Positions 9,020 through 18,715 of a stretch of 64,000 bases of DNA are shown one piece after another (position 1 is the stretch's first letter; every line of letters begins with the position of its first letter). Origin of the DNA: Streptosporangiales bacterium (GTDB taxonomy: Bacteria; Actinomycetota; Actinomycetes; Streptosporangiales; WHST01); the NCBI GenBank assembly GCA_009379825.1, contig WHTA01000010.1, positions 56,890-120,889 on the forward strand, given 5' to 3'. A model generated the notes under the pieces. It was given only the letters and a program-made list of their open reading frames with translations, ran no database searches and was not told the DNA's origin. The translations under genes and the position numbers were made by a program.

Positions 9020-10384
9020 TCAGTACACCCAGCGAACGGCCTCGGCGATCTCGTGCGGCTCCGCGCCTTCGAAGCGCTCTATCTCGGCGCGGCGGACGGC
9101 CAGGATCGCGTCGAACAGCGGCACGCCGAGTGCGTCGCGCAGCAGCTGGCTGTTCGCGAACGCCGTCGCCGCCTCGTCCAGGGACCGCGGCAGCCGGTGC
9201 ACGCCGCGCGAGGCGAGCTCGTCCTCGTCGTGCCAGGCGGGGTCGCCGACCATCTCCTCCGGCAGCGTCGCCTCGGCGTCGAGCCCGGCGAGGCTGGCCG
9301 CGAGCAACGCCCCGGCGAGCAGGTACGGGTTCGCGGCGAGGTCGACGCACTTGACCTCGGCGTTGGCCGCGCGCCCCTCGTCGCCGGCGGAGCCGGTGAT
9401 GAAGCGCATCGCCGTCTCCCTGGTCTCCCTTCCCCAGCACCGGTAGACGCCGGCCCAGTGCGACGGCAGCTGCCGCAGGTAGCTCGCCGGCGACGGCGCG
9501 CCGATCGCCTGCAGCGCAGGCAGCGCGTCGAGCACCCCGGCGAGCATTGACTCGCCCGCCGCCGTCATGCCGTACCTGCCGTCGCCGCCGGCGAGCAGGT
9601 TGCCGCCTTCGCGCCAGGCGGAGAGGTGGACGTGCCCGCCGTTGCCGACGTGGCCGACGAGCACCGAGGGCGCGAACGAGACCCGCAGCCCGTGCTGTGC
9701 CGAGACGGCGCGGATGGTCTGCCGCACGAGCACGCTGTCGTCGGCGGCACGCACCGGGTCGGCCGCCGCCACCGACACCTCGAACTGACCGTCGGAGTAC
9801 TCCGGGTGCAGCTGCTGCACCTCGATGCCCTCCGCCCGCAGCGCGGCCAGCAGCTCGGCGGCGTAGTCGCTCAGCTCGGTCAGCCTGGTCATGCTGTACG
9901 CCGGTCCGACGCAGGCGGGCACGAACTCGTCGCCCGTGCCTTCGCTGATCGCCCACTCGATCTCTATGCCCATCCGGTACGTCACACCGACCGCCCGCGC
10001 CCGTTCCACCATCCGCTGCGCGAACAGCCGGGAGCACGCCACGTACGGCTCGTGGTCCTGGGTGTACCTGTCTACCGGCGCCCACGCCCACCCGGGTTGC
10101 GCGGCCAGCGGGACGAGCGCCCCGAGGTCGGGCACCAGCCGCAGGTCGCCGTCCGGTCCGCCGAGGTAGGTGGCCTTGATCGGCACGTCGTTGGACAGGA
10201 ACGTGTCGAAGACCGGCGACATGCCGACGCCCCAGACGGCCGTGCGCTCCAGCGCGGCCACCGGCACGGTCTTGATCCGGTTGACGCCCGACACGTCGAC
10301 GTAGGCGAGCACGACCCCTTCCACGCCCTGCTCGCGCAGCATCGGCACCAGCGTGCCGGCCGTCGAACCGCTGTCACCAGTCAT
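9020..10384 (-). CDS. Glutamine synthetase family protein (gamma-glutamyl-amine ligase-like)
   Basis: 454 aa from the ATG at 10384, preceded by GGAGGGTGAG. It has the GS beta-Grasp N-domain (AYVDVSGVNRIKTVP) and a catalytic domain with GIEIEW (metal-binding Glu), EYSDGQFEVS, NGGHVHLS (substrate His) and LAANPYLLAG. The usual E-x-R active-site pair appears as NAEVKC, with Lys for Arg, which argues against a true glutamine synthetase. PuuA/GlnA3-type homologues glutamylate putrescine or other amines. Near an aminobutyraldehyde dehydrogenase and an amine-type permease, a gamma-glutamyl-amine role is inferred. It could also be transcribed with the htdX block 32 bp upstream. Confidence 0.8.
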   Translation of the reverse strand: MTGDSGSTAGTLVPMLREQGVEGVVLAYVDVSGVNRIKTVPVAALERTAVWGVGMSPVFDTFLSNDVPIKATYLGGPDGDLRLVPDLGALVPLAAQPGWAWAPVDRYTQDHEPYVACSRLFAQRMVERARAVGVTYRMGIEIEWAISEGTGDEFVPACVGPAYSMTRLTELSDYAAELLAALRAEGIEVQQLHPEYSDGQFEVSVAAADPVRAADDSVLVRQTIRAVSAQHGLRVSFAPSVLVGHVGNGGHVHLSAWREGGNLLAGGDGRYGMTAAGESMLAGVLDALPALQAIGAPSPASYLRQLPSHWAGVYRCWGRETRETAMRFITGSAGDEGRAANAEVKCVDLAANPYLLAGALLAASLAGLDAEATLPEEMVGDPAWHDEDELASRGVHRLPRSLDEAATAFANSQLLRDALGVPLFDAILAVRRAEIERFEGAEPHEIAEAVRWVY

Positions 10385-10416
10385 CCGAGGTCTCACCCTC
10401 CGTCCGCTGTGGCCGG

Positions 10417-11286
10417 TCAGCGCGCAGCGATCCGGCCGACCAGATGGGGCGCCCCGCTGCGGGAGCGGACGCCGAACAGCCAGCCGTTGTCGGTCGGCTC
10501 GGACGCGAACTCGACCGGCGAAGGCAGCGGCACCGGCTTCTTGAACTCGACCTCGACCAGGTAGGTGTCCGGCAGCCGTCCCTCGAACGCCGCGAGGCAG
10601 CGCGCCTTGGTCCACATGCCGTGCGCGATCGGCCGCGCGAACCCGAACATCCGCGCCCGCACCCGGCCCAGGTGGATCGGGTTGACGTCGCCGGACACGT
10701 CGGCGTAGCGCCGACCCAGGTCACGCCGCGGGCGCCACACCGCCGTGGTCTGCTCTGGCACCTCGCGCTCGGCGTGGTACATCGGCTCGGTGATCGGTTC
10801 CGTCGCCGCCTGCTGTGGCACCGACCTGCCGCGCGCGAGGTACGTGCTGCGCCCCAGCCAGACGGTCTCGCCGTCGACGTAGGCCTGCGACACCAGGTCG
10901 ACCTGGGCGCCGCGGGGATGCGGCGCGATCCGCTCGGCATGCACCCGCAGGGTGAGCGGCGCGGCGAGGTCGATCGGCTGCAGCACGGTGATGCTGTTGC
11001 GGATGTGGACGAGCCCGGGCAGCGGGAACGGGAACGCGCGGTCGGCCATGTGCGTGACCTGCAGTGGGAACGCGAGCACGTGCGGGTACGTGCCGGCGAG
11101 CCTGTCGGTCAGCCGGAAGCCGCAGACCCGGTTGTACGCCGCGAGCCGCGCCGGGTCGACCGTCACCTCGCGGACGACCAGCTCCCGGTCGGGCAGCCGC
11201 ACACCGTGCCGGCCGATCAGCCCTGCGGCGCCCTTGAGGTAGAGCCTGCGCAGGCCCGGTATGGTGGCGAGTTCTTCTGTACCCAT
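10417..11286 (-). CDS. htdX: MaoC-like (R)-hydroxyacyl dehydratase, HtdX type
   Basis: 289 aa, double hot-dog protein. The start at 11286 lies 4 bp after the fabG4 stop. The second hot dog has the hydratase-2 motif around residue 205: YADVSGDVNPIHL, then FARPIAHGMWTKA, with the catalytic Asp and His present. The first repeat (FPLQVTHMADRAFPFPLPGLVHIRN) is the inactive-type half seen in mycobacterial HtdX. It dehydrates 3-hydroxyacyl-ACP/CoA. The order htdX-fabG4-fadA2 matches the M. tuberculosis Rv0241c-Rv0243c block, which supports the name. Confidence 0.83.
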   Translation of the reverse strand: MGTEELATIPGLRRLYLKGAAGLIGRHGVRLPDRELVVREVTVDPARLAAYNRVCGFRLTDRLAGTYPHVLAFPLQVTHMADRAFPFPLPGLVHIRNSITVLQPIDLAAPLTLRVHAERIAPHPRGAQVDLVSQAYVDGETVWLGRSTYLARGRSVPQQAATEPITEPMYHAEREVPEQTTAVWRPRRDLGRRYADVSGDVNPIHLGRVRARMFGFARPIAHGMWTKARCLAAFEGRLPDTYLVEVEFKKPVPLPSPVEFASEPTDNGWLFGVRSRSGAPHLVGRIAAR

Positions 11287-11290
11287 CTCG

Positions 11291-12610
11291 TCACGCGCCC
11301 AACATGCTCTGTCCGCAGACCCTGACCACCTGACCGTTGACGCCGGCGCTGCCGGAGCGCGCCAACCAGGCCACCGTCTCCGCGACGTCCACCGGTCGCC
11401 CACCCTGGCCGAGGCTGTTGACGCGCCGCCCTATCTCCCGCACGGCGAACGGCATCTGCGCGCTCATCTCGGTCTCGATGAAGCCGGGGGCGACGGCGTT
11501 CACCGTGCCGCCGACGGCGGAAAGCCGCGGGGCGAGCGCCTGCACCATGCCGATCACACCGGCCTTGCTCGCCGCGTAGTTGGTCTGTCCACGGTTGCCC
11601 GCGATGCCGCTCTGCGAGGAGACACAGACGACCCTGGCGCCAGAGCGCAGCAGGTCGGCGGCGAGCAGCTCCTCGTTGATCCGCAGCTGTGCGGCGAGGT
11701 TCACGCCGAGCACCGCGTCCCACTGCTCCTCGGCCATGTTGACGAGCAGCTTGTCGCGGGTGATCCCCGCGTTGTGCACGAAGATGTCGACACCGCCGAA
11801 CCGCGTCCTGAGGTACCGGCCCAACCTGGCCGGCGCCGGGTCCGCCGTGACGTCGAGCTGCAGCGCGAGCCCGCGTACGTCGTTCGCCGTCGCGATCAGC
11901 TGCTCACCCGCCGCGGGCACGTCCAGGCAGATCACCCGGGCGCCGTCGGCGGCCAGCTTCGCGGCCATCGCCGCGCCGAGCCCGCGCGCCGCGCCGGTGA
12001 CCACGGCCAGCTTCCCGCTCAGCGGGTACTCCACCTGGTCCGGCCGCAGCCCCTGCACCTTCCGCACCCGTACCGGTTGCCCGGAGACGTACGCGGAGCT
12101 GCCGGAGAGGAAGAACCGAAGCGTGGACACGACCTCGCTGCCGGGAGCCGGCTGCGCGTAGACGAGGTTCGCGGTCGCGCCCTTCCTCGCCTCCTTGGCC
12201 ACCGACCGGACGAGGCCGTCGAGCGCCCGGTGCGCGGCCGCCGAGCGCGGGTCGACGCAGTCCTCGGGCGGCACGCCGAGCACGAGCACCCGCCCGCTCG
12301 GCCGCAGCCGGCGCAGCGTGCCGTGCAGGAACGCGTAGACCTCGCGCAGCCCGGCGACGTCGGTCATGGCGGTCGCGTCGCAGACCAGCGCGGCGTACTC
12401 GGTGGTGCCGTCGTCGGTGAAGCCGTACGGCACGCCGATCTCGGTCAGCGCCTGCTCGATGCCGCTGCCGGCGGCGTGCACGAGGACCGGCCCGTCGAGC
12501 AGCGGCTCCCCCGGCCGTTGCCGGCGCAGCGGCACGGCGGGCGGGATGCCGAGCGCCTTCGTGACACTGCGGCCGACCGGTGAGTCGACCAGCCGCTCCG
12601 CGACGGTCAT
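11291..12610 (-). CDS. fabG4: High-molecular-weight 3-oxoacyl reductase, FabG4 type
   Basis: 439 aa, much longer than an ordinary FabG (about 250). The N-terminal 200 residues form the flavodoxin-like extra domain of FabG4. The C-terminal half is a short-chain reductase: GAARGLGAAMA cofactor loop (about residue 217), NNAGITRDK, catalytic Ser in CVSSQSG and Tyr/Lys in YAASKAG. It reduces 3-oxoacyl-CoA/ACP with NAD(P)H. The ATG overlaps the thiolase stop as ATGA and its own stop lies 4 bp from htdX, so the three are tightly coupled. Confidence 0.88.
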   Translation of the reverse strand: MTVAERLVDSPVGRSVTKALGIPPAVPLRRQRPGEPLLDGPVLVHAAGSGIEQALTEIGVPYGFTDDGTTEYAALVCDATAMTDVAGLREVYAFLHGTLRRLRPSGRVLVLGVPPEDCVDPRSAAAHRALDGLVRSVAKEARKGATANLVYAQPAPGSEVVSTLRFFLSGSSAYVSGQPVRVRKVQGLRPDQVEYPLSGKLAVVTGAARGLGAAMAAKLAADGARVICLDVPAAGEQLIATANDVRGLALQLDVTADPAPARLGRYLRTRFGGVDIFVHNAGITRDKLLVNMAEEQWDAVLGVNLAAQLRINEELLAADLLRSGARVVCVSSQSGIAGNRGQTNYAASKAGVIGMVQALAPRLSAVGGTVNAVAPGFIETEMSAQMPFAVREIGRRVNSLGQGGRPVDVAETVAWLARSGSAGVNGQVVRVCGQSMLGA

Positions 12611-13902
12611 GCGGCCTCACCTGCCGCTTCGACGATCGCGACCACGCCCTGGCCGCCGGCGGCGCAGATGGAGACCAGCCCGCGACCGCTGCCCTTCTCG
12701 GCGAGCAGCTTCGCCAGCGTCGCCACGATCCGGCCGCCGGTCGCGGCGAACGGGTGGCCGGTCGCGAGCGAGGAGCCGACCACGTTCAGCTTCGAGCGGT
12801 CGATGGTGCCGAGCGGCCCTTCCCGGCCGAGCTTGTCCCTGGCGTAGCTCAGGTCCTCCCACGCCCGCAACGTGGTCAGGACGGTGGACGCGAACGCCTC
12901 GTGGATCTCGTAGAAGTCGAAGTCCTGCAACCGCAGGCCGTTGCGGTCGAGCAGCCGAGGCACGGCGTAGACCGGCGCCATCAGCAGGCCCTCCGCGCCG
13001 TGCACGTAGTCGACGGCCGCGGTCTCGACGTCCACCACGTGGGCGAGCACCGGCAGCCGGTTCTTCGCCGCCCACTCGTCGCTGCCGAGCAACACCGTCG
13101 CGGCACCGTCGGTCAGCGGTGTGGAGTTGCCGGCCGTCATCGTCGCGTCGTCGCCCTTCCCGAACACCGGGGTCAGCTTCGCCAGCTTCTCCATGCTGGT
13201 GTCCGCCCGCAGGTTGGCGTCGCGCTGCACGCCGAGGTACGACGTGACCAGGTCGTCGAAGAAGCCGCGCTCGTACGCTGCGGCGAGGTTGCTGTGGCTG
13301 GCGAGGGCGAGCTCGTCCTGCTCCTCCCGGCCGATGCCCCAGGTCTTCGCGGTCAGCGCCGCGTGCTCGCCCATCGACATCCCCGTACGGGGTTCGGCGT
13401 TGCGCGGGGTGTCAGGCACCGCCTGCCGCGGCCGCAGCCGGCCGAGCAGCGCCAGCTTGCCACCGACGCCCTTGCGCCTGCTGGCGTCGAGCAGCAGCCG
13501 GCGGAACTCGTCGTTCACCGCGACCGGCGCGTCGCTCGCGGTGTCGGCCCCACCGGCGATCCCCGCGTCGATCTGGCCGAGGGCGATCTTGTTCGCCACC
13601 AGGGCCACCGCCTCCAGGCCGGTACCGCATGCCTGCTGCACGTCGTACGCCGGGGTCCACGGCGACAGATGGCTGCCGAGCACGCACTCCCTGGTGAGGT
13701 TGAAGTCCCTGCTGTGCTTCAGCACCGCCCCCGCGACCACCTCACCGAGCCGCATGTCCTGCAACCCGAACCGCGCGACGAGCCCGTCGAGTGCGGCGGT
13801 GAGCATGTCCTGGTTCGAGGCGTGCACGTACGGCCCGTTCGCCCTCGCGAACGGGATCCGGTTGCCACCGATGATCGCGGCGCGACGGGTTGGCGGGGTC
13901 AT
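12607..13902 (-). CDS. fadA2: Acetyl-CoA C-acyltransferase (thiolase), FadA2/FadI type
   Basis: 431 aa from the ATG at 13902, with GAGAGGA upstream; a longer in-frame extension lacks such a site. The active-site Cys is in QQACGTGLEA (about residue 93). The His is in YEIHEAFASTV and the C-terminal Cys in SICAAGGQG, with the glycine-rich NVVGSSLATGHPFAATGGR loop before it. It cleaves 3-ketoacyl-CoA to acetyl-CoA plus a shortened acyl-CoA, or runs in reverse. It heads the leftward htdX block and is divergent from the acyl-CoA oxidase gene. Confidence 0.9.
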   Translation of the reverse strand: MTPPTRRAAIIGGNRIPFARANGPYVHASNQDMLTAALDGLVARFGLQDMRLGEVVAGAVLKHSRDFNLTRECVLGSHLSPWTPAYDVQQACGTGLEAVALVANKIALGQIDAGIAGGADTASDAPVAVNDEFRRLLLDASRRKGVGGKLALLGRLRPRQAVPDTPRNAEPRTGMSMGEHAALTAKTWGIGREEQDELALASHSNLAAAYERGFFDDLVTSYLGVQRDANLRADTSMEKLAKLTPVFGKGDDATMTAGNSTPLTDGAATVLLGSDEWAAKNRLPVLAHVVDVETAAVDYVHGAEGLLMAPVYAVPRLLDRNGLRLQDFDFYEIHEAFASTVLTTLRAWEDLSYARDKLGREGPLGTIDRSKLNVVGSSLATGHPFAATGGRIVATLAKLLAEKGSGRGLVSICAAGGQGVVAIVEAAGEAA

Positions 13903-13981
13903 CACCAGTCCTCTCAGGCGACCGACGACACGTACCGTACCGTCATCCTTGCCGCACCGACAGCATCGACTGGGGGTCGTT

Positions 13982-15886
13982 ATGGGGATCAGTGTCAGCG
14001 AAGGCACCGCCGAGGCGATCCGCGGCCTGCTCGAGAGGCGTTGGACCCACGTCCGCGCACAGACCTGGGAGCAGGTGGTCTCGCCGGCGTTCCGGCCGGC
14101 GTACGGCCTGGACACCGAGACGCACCGCGCGCGGGTCACGGAGCTGATCGGCCGGCTGGCGAAGACACCGGGCCCGACGCTGGGTTTCCCCACCATGTAC
14201 GGCGGGGGTGGCGACGTCGGCGGCTGGATCACGTGCTTCGGCATGCTCGCGTACTGCGACCTGTCGCTGCTGGTCAAGGCCGGGGTGCAGTGGGGGCTGT
14301 TCGGCGGCTCCGTCTACCAGCTCGGCACCAGGCACCACCACGAGGAGTACCTCCCGCGGATCCTCTCGCTCGACCTGCCCGGCTGCTTCGCGATGACCGA
14401 GTACGGGCACGGCTCCGACGTGCAGTCGCTGCAGACGACCGCGACATATGAGGCAGACCGGCAGGAGTTCGTCATCCACACGCCGGTCGAGCAGGCGCGC
14501 AAGGAGTACATCGGCAACGCCGCAAAGGACGGCCACGCCGCAGTGGTGTTCGCGCAGCTACACACCGGCGGCGAGTCGCACGGCGTGCACGCGTTCCTGG
14601 TGCCGATCAGGAACGACGACGGCTCGCCGTGCGCCGGCGTACGGATCGCCGACTGCGGCCGCAAGGCGGGGCTCAACGGCGTCGACAACGGCCGGCTGTG
14701 GTTCGACCACGTGCGGGTGCCGCGCACCGCACTGCTGAACAGGTACGCGGACGTCGCACCCGATGGCACGTACAGCAGTCCCATCGAGAGCCAGGCGCGG
14801 CGGTTCTTCACCATGCTCGGCACGCTGGTGCAGGGCCGGGTGAGCGTGGCCGGCGGCGGGGTGAACGCGACCAAGCTGGCGCTGACCATCGTCGTGAAGT
14901 ACGCGGACCGCCGCCGCCAGTTCGCCGCTGCCGACGGCGAGGAGACGCTGCTGCTCGACTACCGGCAGCACCAGCGGAAGCTGCTACCCGCGCTGGCCAC
15001 CACGTACGCCCTGCACTTCGCGCACGAGGAGCTGGTGGACTCGCTTGCGCACACCTTCGGCGGCGACGACGACCGCGCACGCCGCGAGCTGGAGTCCGAC
15101 GCCGCCGGCATCAAGGCCGTCGCGACGTGGCACGCCACCCGGACGATCCAGGCCTGCCGGGAGGCCTGCGGCGGCGCCGGCTACCTGTCGGAGAACCAGC
15201 TGCCGAGCCTGAAGGCGGACACCGACGTCTTCACCACGTTCGAGGGCGACAACACGGTGCTGCTGCAGCTCGTCGCGAAGGGGCTGCTCACCGGGTACCG
15301 CGACTACTTCGGCGAGCTGGACACCCGCGGCATGGTGCGCGCGGTGGCCGGCCAGGTGGTGGAGACGGTGCTGGAGGCGACCGCCGCGCGGCCGCTGACC
15401 CAGCGGCTGGTCGACGCGCTGCCGCGCACCGAGCGCGACCTGCTCGACCACAGGTACCACCTGGAGCTGTTCACCTGGCGGGAACGGCACGTCGTCGCCG
15501 GGCTGGCACGCCGGATCAAGGCCGGCGTGGACGGCGGCGAGGACGCCTTCGAGGTGTTCAACGCGGCCCAGGACCACGTGCTGCTCGCCGCCGAGGTGCA
15601 CGTCGACCGGCTGGTGCTGGAGGCGTTCGTCGAGGGCATCGAGGCCTGCACCGACCCGGACGCGAAGGAGCTGCTCACCAGCGTCTGCGCGCTGCACGCC
15701 CTGTCGGTGATCGAGCACGACCGCGGCTGGTACCTGGAGCACAACCGGCTCTCGCCGGAGCGCTCGAAGGCGGTGACCCGCCAGGTCAACGAGCTGTGCG
15801 CCACCCTGCGCCCGCACGCGCAGACACTCGTGGAAGCGTTCGGCATCCCCGGCGAGTGCCTGGTCGCCCCGATCCTGCAGGACTGA
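13982..15886 (+). CDS. Acyl-CoA oxidase/dehydrogenase, large peroxisomal-type
   Basis: 634 aa, longer than ordinary acyl-CoA dehydrogenases (about 380) and matching the acyl-CoA oxidase layout: an N-terminal helical domain, a flavin beta domain with CFAMTEYGHGSDVQSL (about residue 137), a central helical domain, and a C-terminal ACOX-like helical domain. The catalytic Glu is in TTFEGDNTVLLQL (about residue 421). It introduces the trans-2 double bond into acyl-CoA. With the divergent htdX-fabG4-fadA2 block, 79 bp away, the window encodes the whole beta-oxidation spiral. In M. tuberculosis the neighbouring gene is the dehydrogenase fadE5; here it is this larger protein. Confidence 0.87.
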   Translation: MGISVSEGTAEAIRGLLERRWTHVRAQTWEQVVSPAFRPAYGLDTETHRARVTELIGRLAKTPGPTLGFPTMYGGGGDVGGWITCFGMLAYCDLSLLVKAGVQWGLFGGSVYQLGTRHHHEEYLPRILSLDLPGCFAMTEYGHGSDVQSLQTTATYEADRQEFVIHTPVEQARKEYIGNAAKDGHAAVVFAQLHTGGESHGVHAFLVPIRNDDGSPCAGVRIADCGRKAGLNGVDNGRLWFDHVRVPRTALLNRYADVAPDGTYSSPIESQARRFFTMLGTLVQGRVSVAGGGVNATKLALTIVVKYADRRRQFAAADGEETLLLDYRQHQRKLLPALATTYALHFAHEELVDSLAHTFGGDDDRARRELESDAAGIKAVATWHATRTIQACREACGGAGYLSENQLPSLKADTDVFTTFEGDNTVLLQLVAKGLLTGYRDYFGELDTRGMVRAVAGQVVETVLEATAARPLTQRLVDALPRTERDLLDHRYHLELFTWRERHVVAGLARRIKAGVDGGEDAFEVFNAAQDHVLLAAEVHVDRLVLEAFVEGIEACTDPDAKELLTSVCALHALSVIEHDRGWYLEHNRLSPERSKAVTRQVNELCATLRPHAQTLVEAFGIPGECLVAPILQD

Positions 15887-15898
15887 CCCCGCGTCAGC

Positions 15899-16498
15899 TC
15901 AGAGCACCTGGCGCCGCCACTGCGGCTCGACCACGGACCACTCCTTGGCCCAGGCGGCCATCCGGCGCCGGTACAGCGCCAGGAGGAGCGCCGTGTACGC
16001 GAGCGCGAGCGTGCACGTACTGAGGAACACGGTGAGCACGCCGGCCCCCAGACCCGCCGCGAACGTACGGCTGTCCGGCGGCTTGCGCAGCGACGCGTGC
16101 CCGTCGGCGTCGACCCAGACGTTCACCGTCGAACCGGCGCGCTTGCGGTTGGCCACCACCAGCCGCTGCTGGTGCCGCTGGTCGTCGGGGTCCCGCCAGG
16201 CGATGGTCACCATCCGCTGGCTGGTCCCGGACTGTGGGTCGGCGGAGGACACCTTCGTCGAGGTGACCTTGGCCGCCGCCTGGTAGCCGGCCCGTTCGTC
16301 GAGCTGTGCCCTGGCGAGCTCCTGCCCGTACGCCGCCCGCCCGGCGACGACAGCCAGGCCAATACTGGCCAAGAAAATGACGAAAAGGACAACTCTGGCT
16401 TTAGCTTGCAGCCGATCGCTGTCTCGAAGTACCGGATTAGGCTCGAGCCCCAACCTCCGGCGGGCCCTAGTCCATCTCGACCCGCTACTGCAACTCAC
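15899..16498 (-). CDS. Rv1733c-family membrane protein
   Basis: 199 aa from a GTG. Two transmembrane helices (about residues 36-55, VVLFVIFLASIGLAVVAG, and 148-172) flank an external beta-rich segment carrying TIAWRDPDDQRHQQ and GSTVNVWVDADGH. Length and layout fit the actinobacterial Rv1733c family, of unknown function (Rv1733c itself is a dormancy-associated antigen in M. tuberculosis). It ends 12 bp from the convergent acyl-CoA oxidase. Confidence 0.7.
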   Translation of the reverse strand: MSCSSGSRWTRARRRLGLEPNPVLRDSDRLQAKARVVLFVIFLASIGLAVVAGRAAYGQELARAQLDERAGYQAAAKVTSTKVSSADPQSGTSQRMVTIAWRDPDDQRHQQRLVVANRKRAGSTVNVWVDADGHASLRKPPDSRTFAAGLGAGVLTVFLSTCTLALAYTALLLALYRRRMAAWAKEWSVVEPQWRRQVL

Positions 16499-16695
16499 CT
16501 TTCGACCCCCGTGGCTTACCCGTCATCCTTCCGTTATCAACTCTAGGCAGCTGGACCCGCCGGATGGCGGCCGATGTGACACACCCCCTTTCCATGCGGT
16601 GGAATGCTCCATCCGGAGACGTCCCGGTCCCACGTGATGGAATCGGAAGTGAGCACCCCCTCTTGATCCCCACCGCACGACGAACAGAAGGCATC

Positions 16696-17457
16696 GTGAG
16701 CGAGAAGAACCGGGCGAGAATCGCCTACAAGGTCAGGTACGCGGCGACCCATCCGACGAAGGTGCCGGGGTACGTCCGGCGGCTGTGCCGCGACCAGATC
16801 ATCCGGCTGAAGGCCAAGGACCACGTCAGCTACTACCGCGCGGTGATGCGGTCCGACACCGACAAGAACCCACGCGGCGCGGTGGGCACGCCCACCGAGG
16901 AACGCTGGCTCACGCTCGGCAAGATGCAGTTCGACTACCTCAAGGAACACGGCCTGAAGCCCGAGCACCGGATGCTCGAGATCGGCTGCGGCAACCTGCG
17001 CGCCGGCTGGCGGTTCATCGACTACCTCGAACCGCACAACTACTACGGCATCGACATCTCACCGGACATCCTGCTCTCCGCGCAGCAGACCATCGCGGAC
17101 TACCAGGTAGCGGACAAGTTCCCGCACATGACGTTGGTGAACAACCTGAAGTTCACCTTCCTGCCCGACGGCTTCTTCGACGTGGTGCACGCCCACAGCG
17201 TCTTCTCGCACTCCCCGCTGAACATCATCGACGAGTGCTTCGCACACGTCGGCCGGATCATGGCGCCGGACGGCCTCTTCGACTTCACCTTCGACCGCAC
17301 CGAGGGTGAGGAGCACCACGTGCTCCGGGAGGACTTCTACTACCGCACCGAGACGCTGATCAACCTGGCCGAGAAGCACGGCCTGAAGGCCAGGTTCATG
17401 GACGACTGGGAGAAGCTCCCGCACGGCCAGTCCAAGATCCGCGTCACCCGCTCCTAG
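16696..17457 (+). CDS. Class I SAM-dependent methyltransferase
   Basis: 253 aa from the GTG at 16696 (MSEKNRAR), preceded by AGAAGG; an in-frame ATG at 16564 has no ribosome site and would add 44 unlikely residues. SAM-binding motif I is [14 protein letters not shown] (about residue 93). The acidic NYYGIDIS motif [16 protein letters not shown] and a late [14 protein letters not shown] strand follow. The substrate is unknown; its basic N-terminal 50 residues resemble methyltransferases found in glycan or natural-product loci. The 200-bp gap to the divergent Rv1733c-like gene must hold its promoter. Confidence 0.82.
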   Translation: MSEKNRARIAYKVRYAATHPTKVPGYVRRLCRDQIIRLKAKDHVSYYRAVMRSDTDKNPRGAVGTPTEERWLTLGKMQFDYLKEHGLKPEHRMLEIGCGNLRAGWRFIDYLEPHNYYGIDISPDILLSAQQTIADYQVADKFPHMTLVNNLKFTFLPDGFFDVVHAHSVFSHSPLNIIDECFAHVGRIMAPDGLFDFTFDRTEGEEHHVLREDFYYRTETLINLAEKHGLKARFMDDWEKLPHGQSKIRVTRS

Positions 17458-17467
17458 GACCGAGCCG

Positions 17468-18460
17468 ATGCGCGCCTGGCAGGTGCGGCGCCCCGGGCCG
17501 GTACGTGCCGGGCCGCTGCACCTGGCCAGCGTGCCGGTCCCAGAACCCGGTGCTGGCGAGCTGCTCGTGCGGGTGCGTTGCTGCGGCGTCTGCCGCACCG
17601 ACCTGCACGTCGCCGAGGGCGACCTCCCCGTCCACCTGCCTGGTGTCGTACCCGGGCACGAGGTGGTCGGCGAGGTCGTCGCGGGCATTACGGGCGACGT
17701 CGGCCCCGGTGACCGGGTCGGCATCGCCTGGCTGCGGCACACCTGCGGCACGTGCGGGTACTGCACGCGGGGGGCGGAGAACCTCTGCCCGCACTCCCGC
17801 TACACCGGCTGGGACGCCGACGGCGGCTACGCCGACTACGCGCTCGTGCCCGCCGCGTACGCGTACCCGCTGCCCGCCGGCTACACCGACGCCGAGCTGG
17901 CGCCGCTGCTGTGCGCCGGCATCATCGGCTACCGCGCCCTGCAGCGGGCGAACCTGCCGCCCGGCGGGCGGCTGGGCGTCTACGGCTTCGGCGGCAGCGC
18001 GCACCTGGCCACCCAGGTCGCCCTCGCGCAGGGCGCGACCGTCCACGTGTTGACCCGAAGCGCACAGGCACGCGAGCTGGCCCTCTCGCTGGGCGCCGCC
18101 TCCGCCGGTCACGCGGCCGACATGCCGCCGGAGCCGCTCGACTCGGCGATCCTGTTCGCACCCGTCGGCGACCTGGTACCGACCGCGCTGGCGGCGCTCG
18201 ACCGCGGCGGCACCCTGGCCATCGCGGGCATCCACCTCACCGACGTACCGCCGCTGAACTACCAGGACCACCTGTTCTACGAGCGGGAGGTGCGCAGCGT
18301 CACGTCCAGCACCAGGGCGGACGGCACGGCGTTCCTGCAGTTCGCGGCGGACCACCGGCTGACGGTCAGCACCGTCGAGTACCCGCTGGACCGCGCCGAC
18401 CGGGCGCTCGCCGACCTCGCCGCGGACGCGGTCACCGGCGCCGCCGTGCTCGTGCCGTAG
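17468..18460 (+). CDS. Zinc-dependent alcohol dehydrogenase (MDR family)
   Basis: 330 aa, medium-chain dehydrogenase. Catalytic zinc ligands are Cys in [10 protein letters not shown] (about residue 40) and His in [10 protein letters not shown] (about 61). The structural zinc loop is [15 protein letters not shown] (about 96-110). The cofactor loop reads [12 protein letters not shown], the variant typical of one actinobacterial NAD(P)-ADH subgroup. It oxidises alcohols or reduces aldehydes; the substrate is not predictable. It begins 10 bp after the methyltransferase stop, probably in the same transcript. Confidence 0.87.
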   Translation: MRAWQVRRPGPVRAGPLHLASVPVPEPGAGELLVRVRCCGVCRTDLHVAEGDLPVHLPGVVPGHEVVGEVVAGITGDVGPGDRVGIAWLRHTCGTCGYCTRGAENLCPHSRYTGWDADGGYADYALVPAAYAYPLPAGYTDAELAPLLCAGIIGYRALQRANLPPGGRLGVYGFGGSAHLATQVALAQGATVHVLTRSAQARELALSLGAASAGHAADMPPEPLDSAILFAPVGDLVPTALAALDRGGTLAIAGIHLTDVPPLNYQDHLFYEREVRSVTSSTRADGTAFLQFAADHRLTVSTVEYPLDRADRALADLAADAVTGAAVLVP

Positions 18461-18715
18461 CTCGCGTGCGAGCAGCGTGCACGCCGCTGCGGCCAGGCCG
18501 GCGGTGCACACCACGAGGAGGGCCGCGGCCGTCCCGGCCAGCGGACCGCACTCCCGGGTGACGACGGCCAGCACGGTGCCGGCCACGCCGACCACCGGGA
18601 ACACACGGGCTCGCTCCACCATGCCCCGTGCGATGCCGGCGAGGGACCAGCTGGTTCGCCGGAAACCGGCCGGGCGTGTTTCGGCTGCCCGCACGGATGA
18701 CTACGCTCTGCACTC

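Noticed and set aside
9020..10384. Housekeeping glutamine synthetase glnA
   Set aside because: The E-x-R pair is changed and the context is catabolic; a GS-family ligase is the safer call.
18444..18694. Minus-strand frame with two hydrophobic stretches after the alcohol dehydrogenase
   Set aside because: It reads like a small membrane protein at first but has no stop before running deep into the antisense of the dehydrogenase gene, and no clear ribosome site. A decayed fragment is possible but not supportable.
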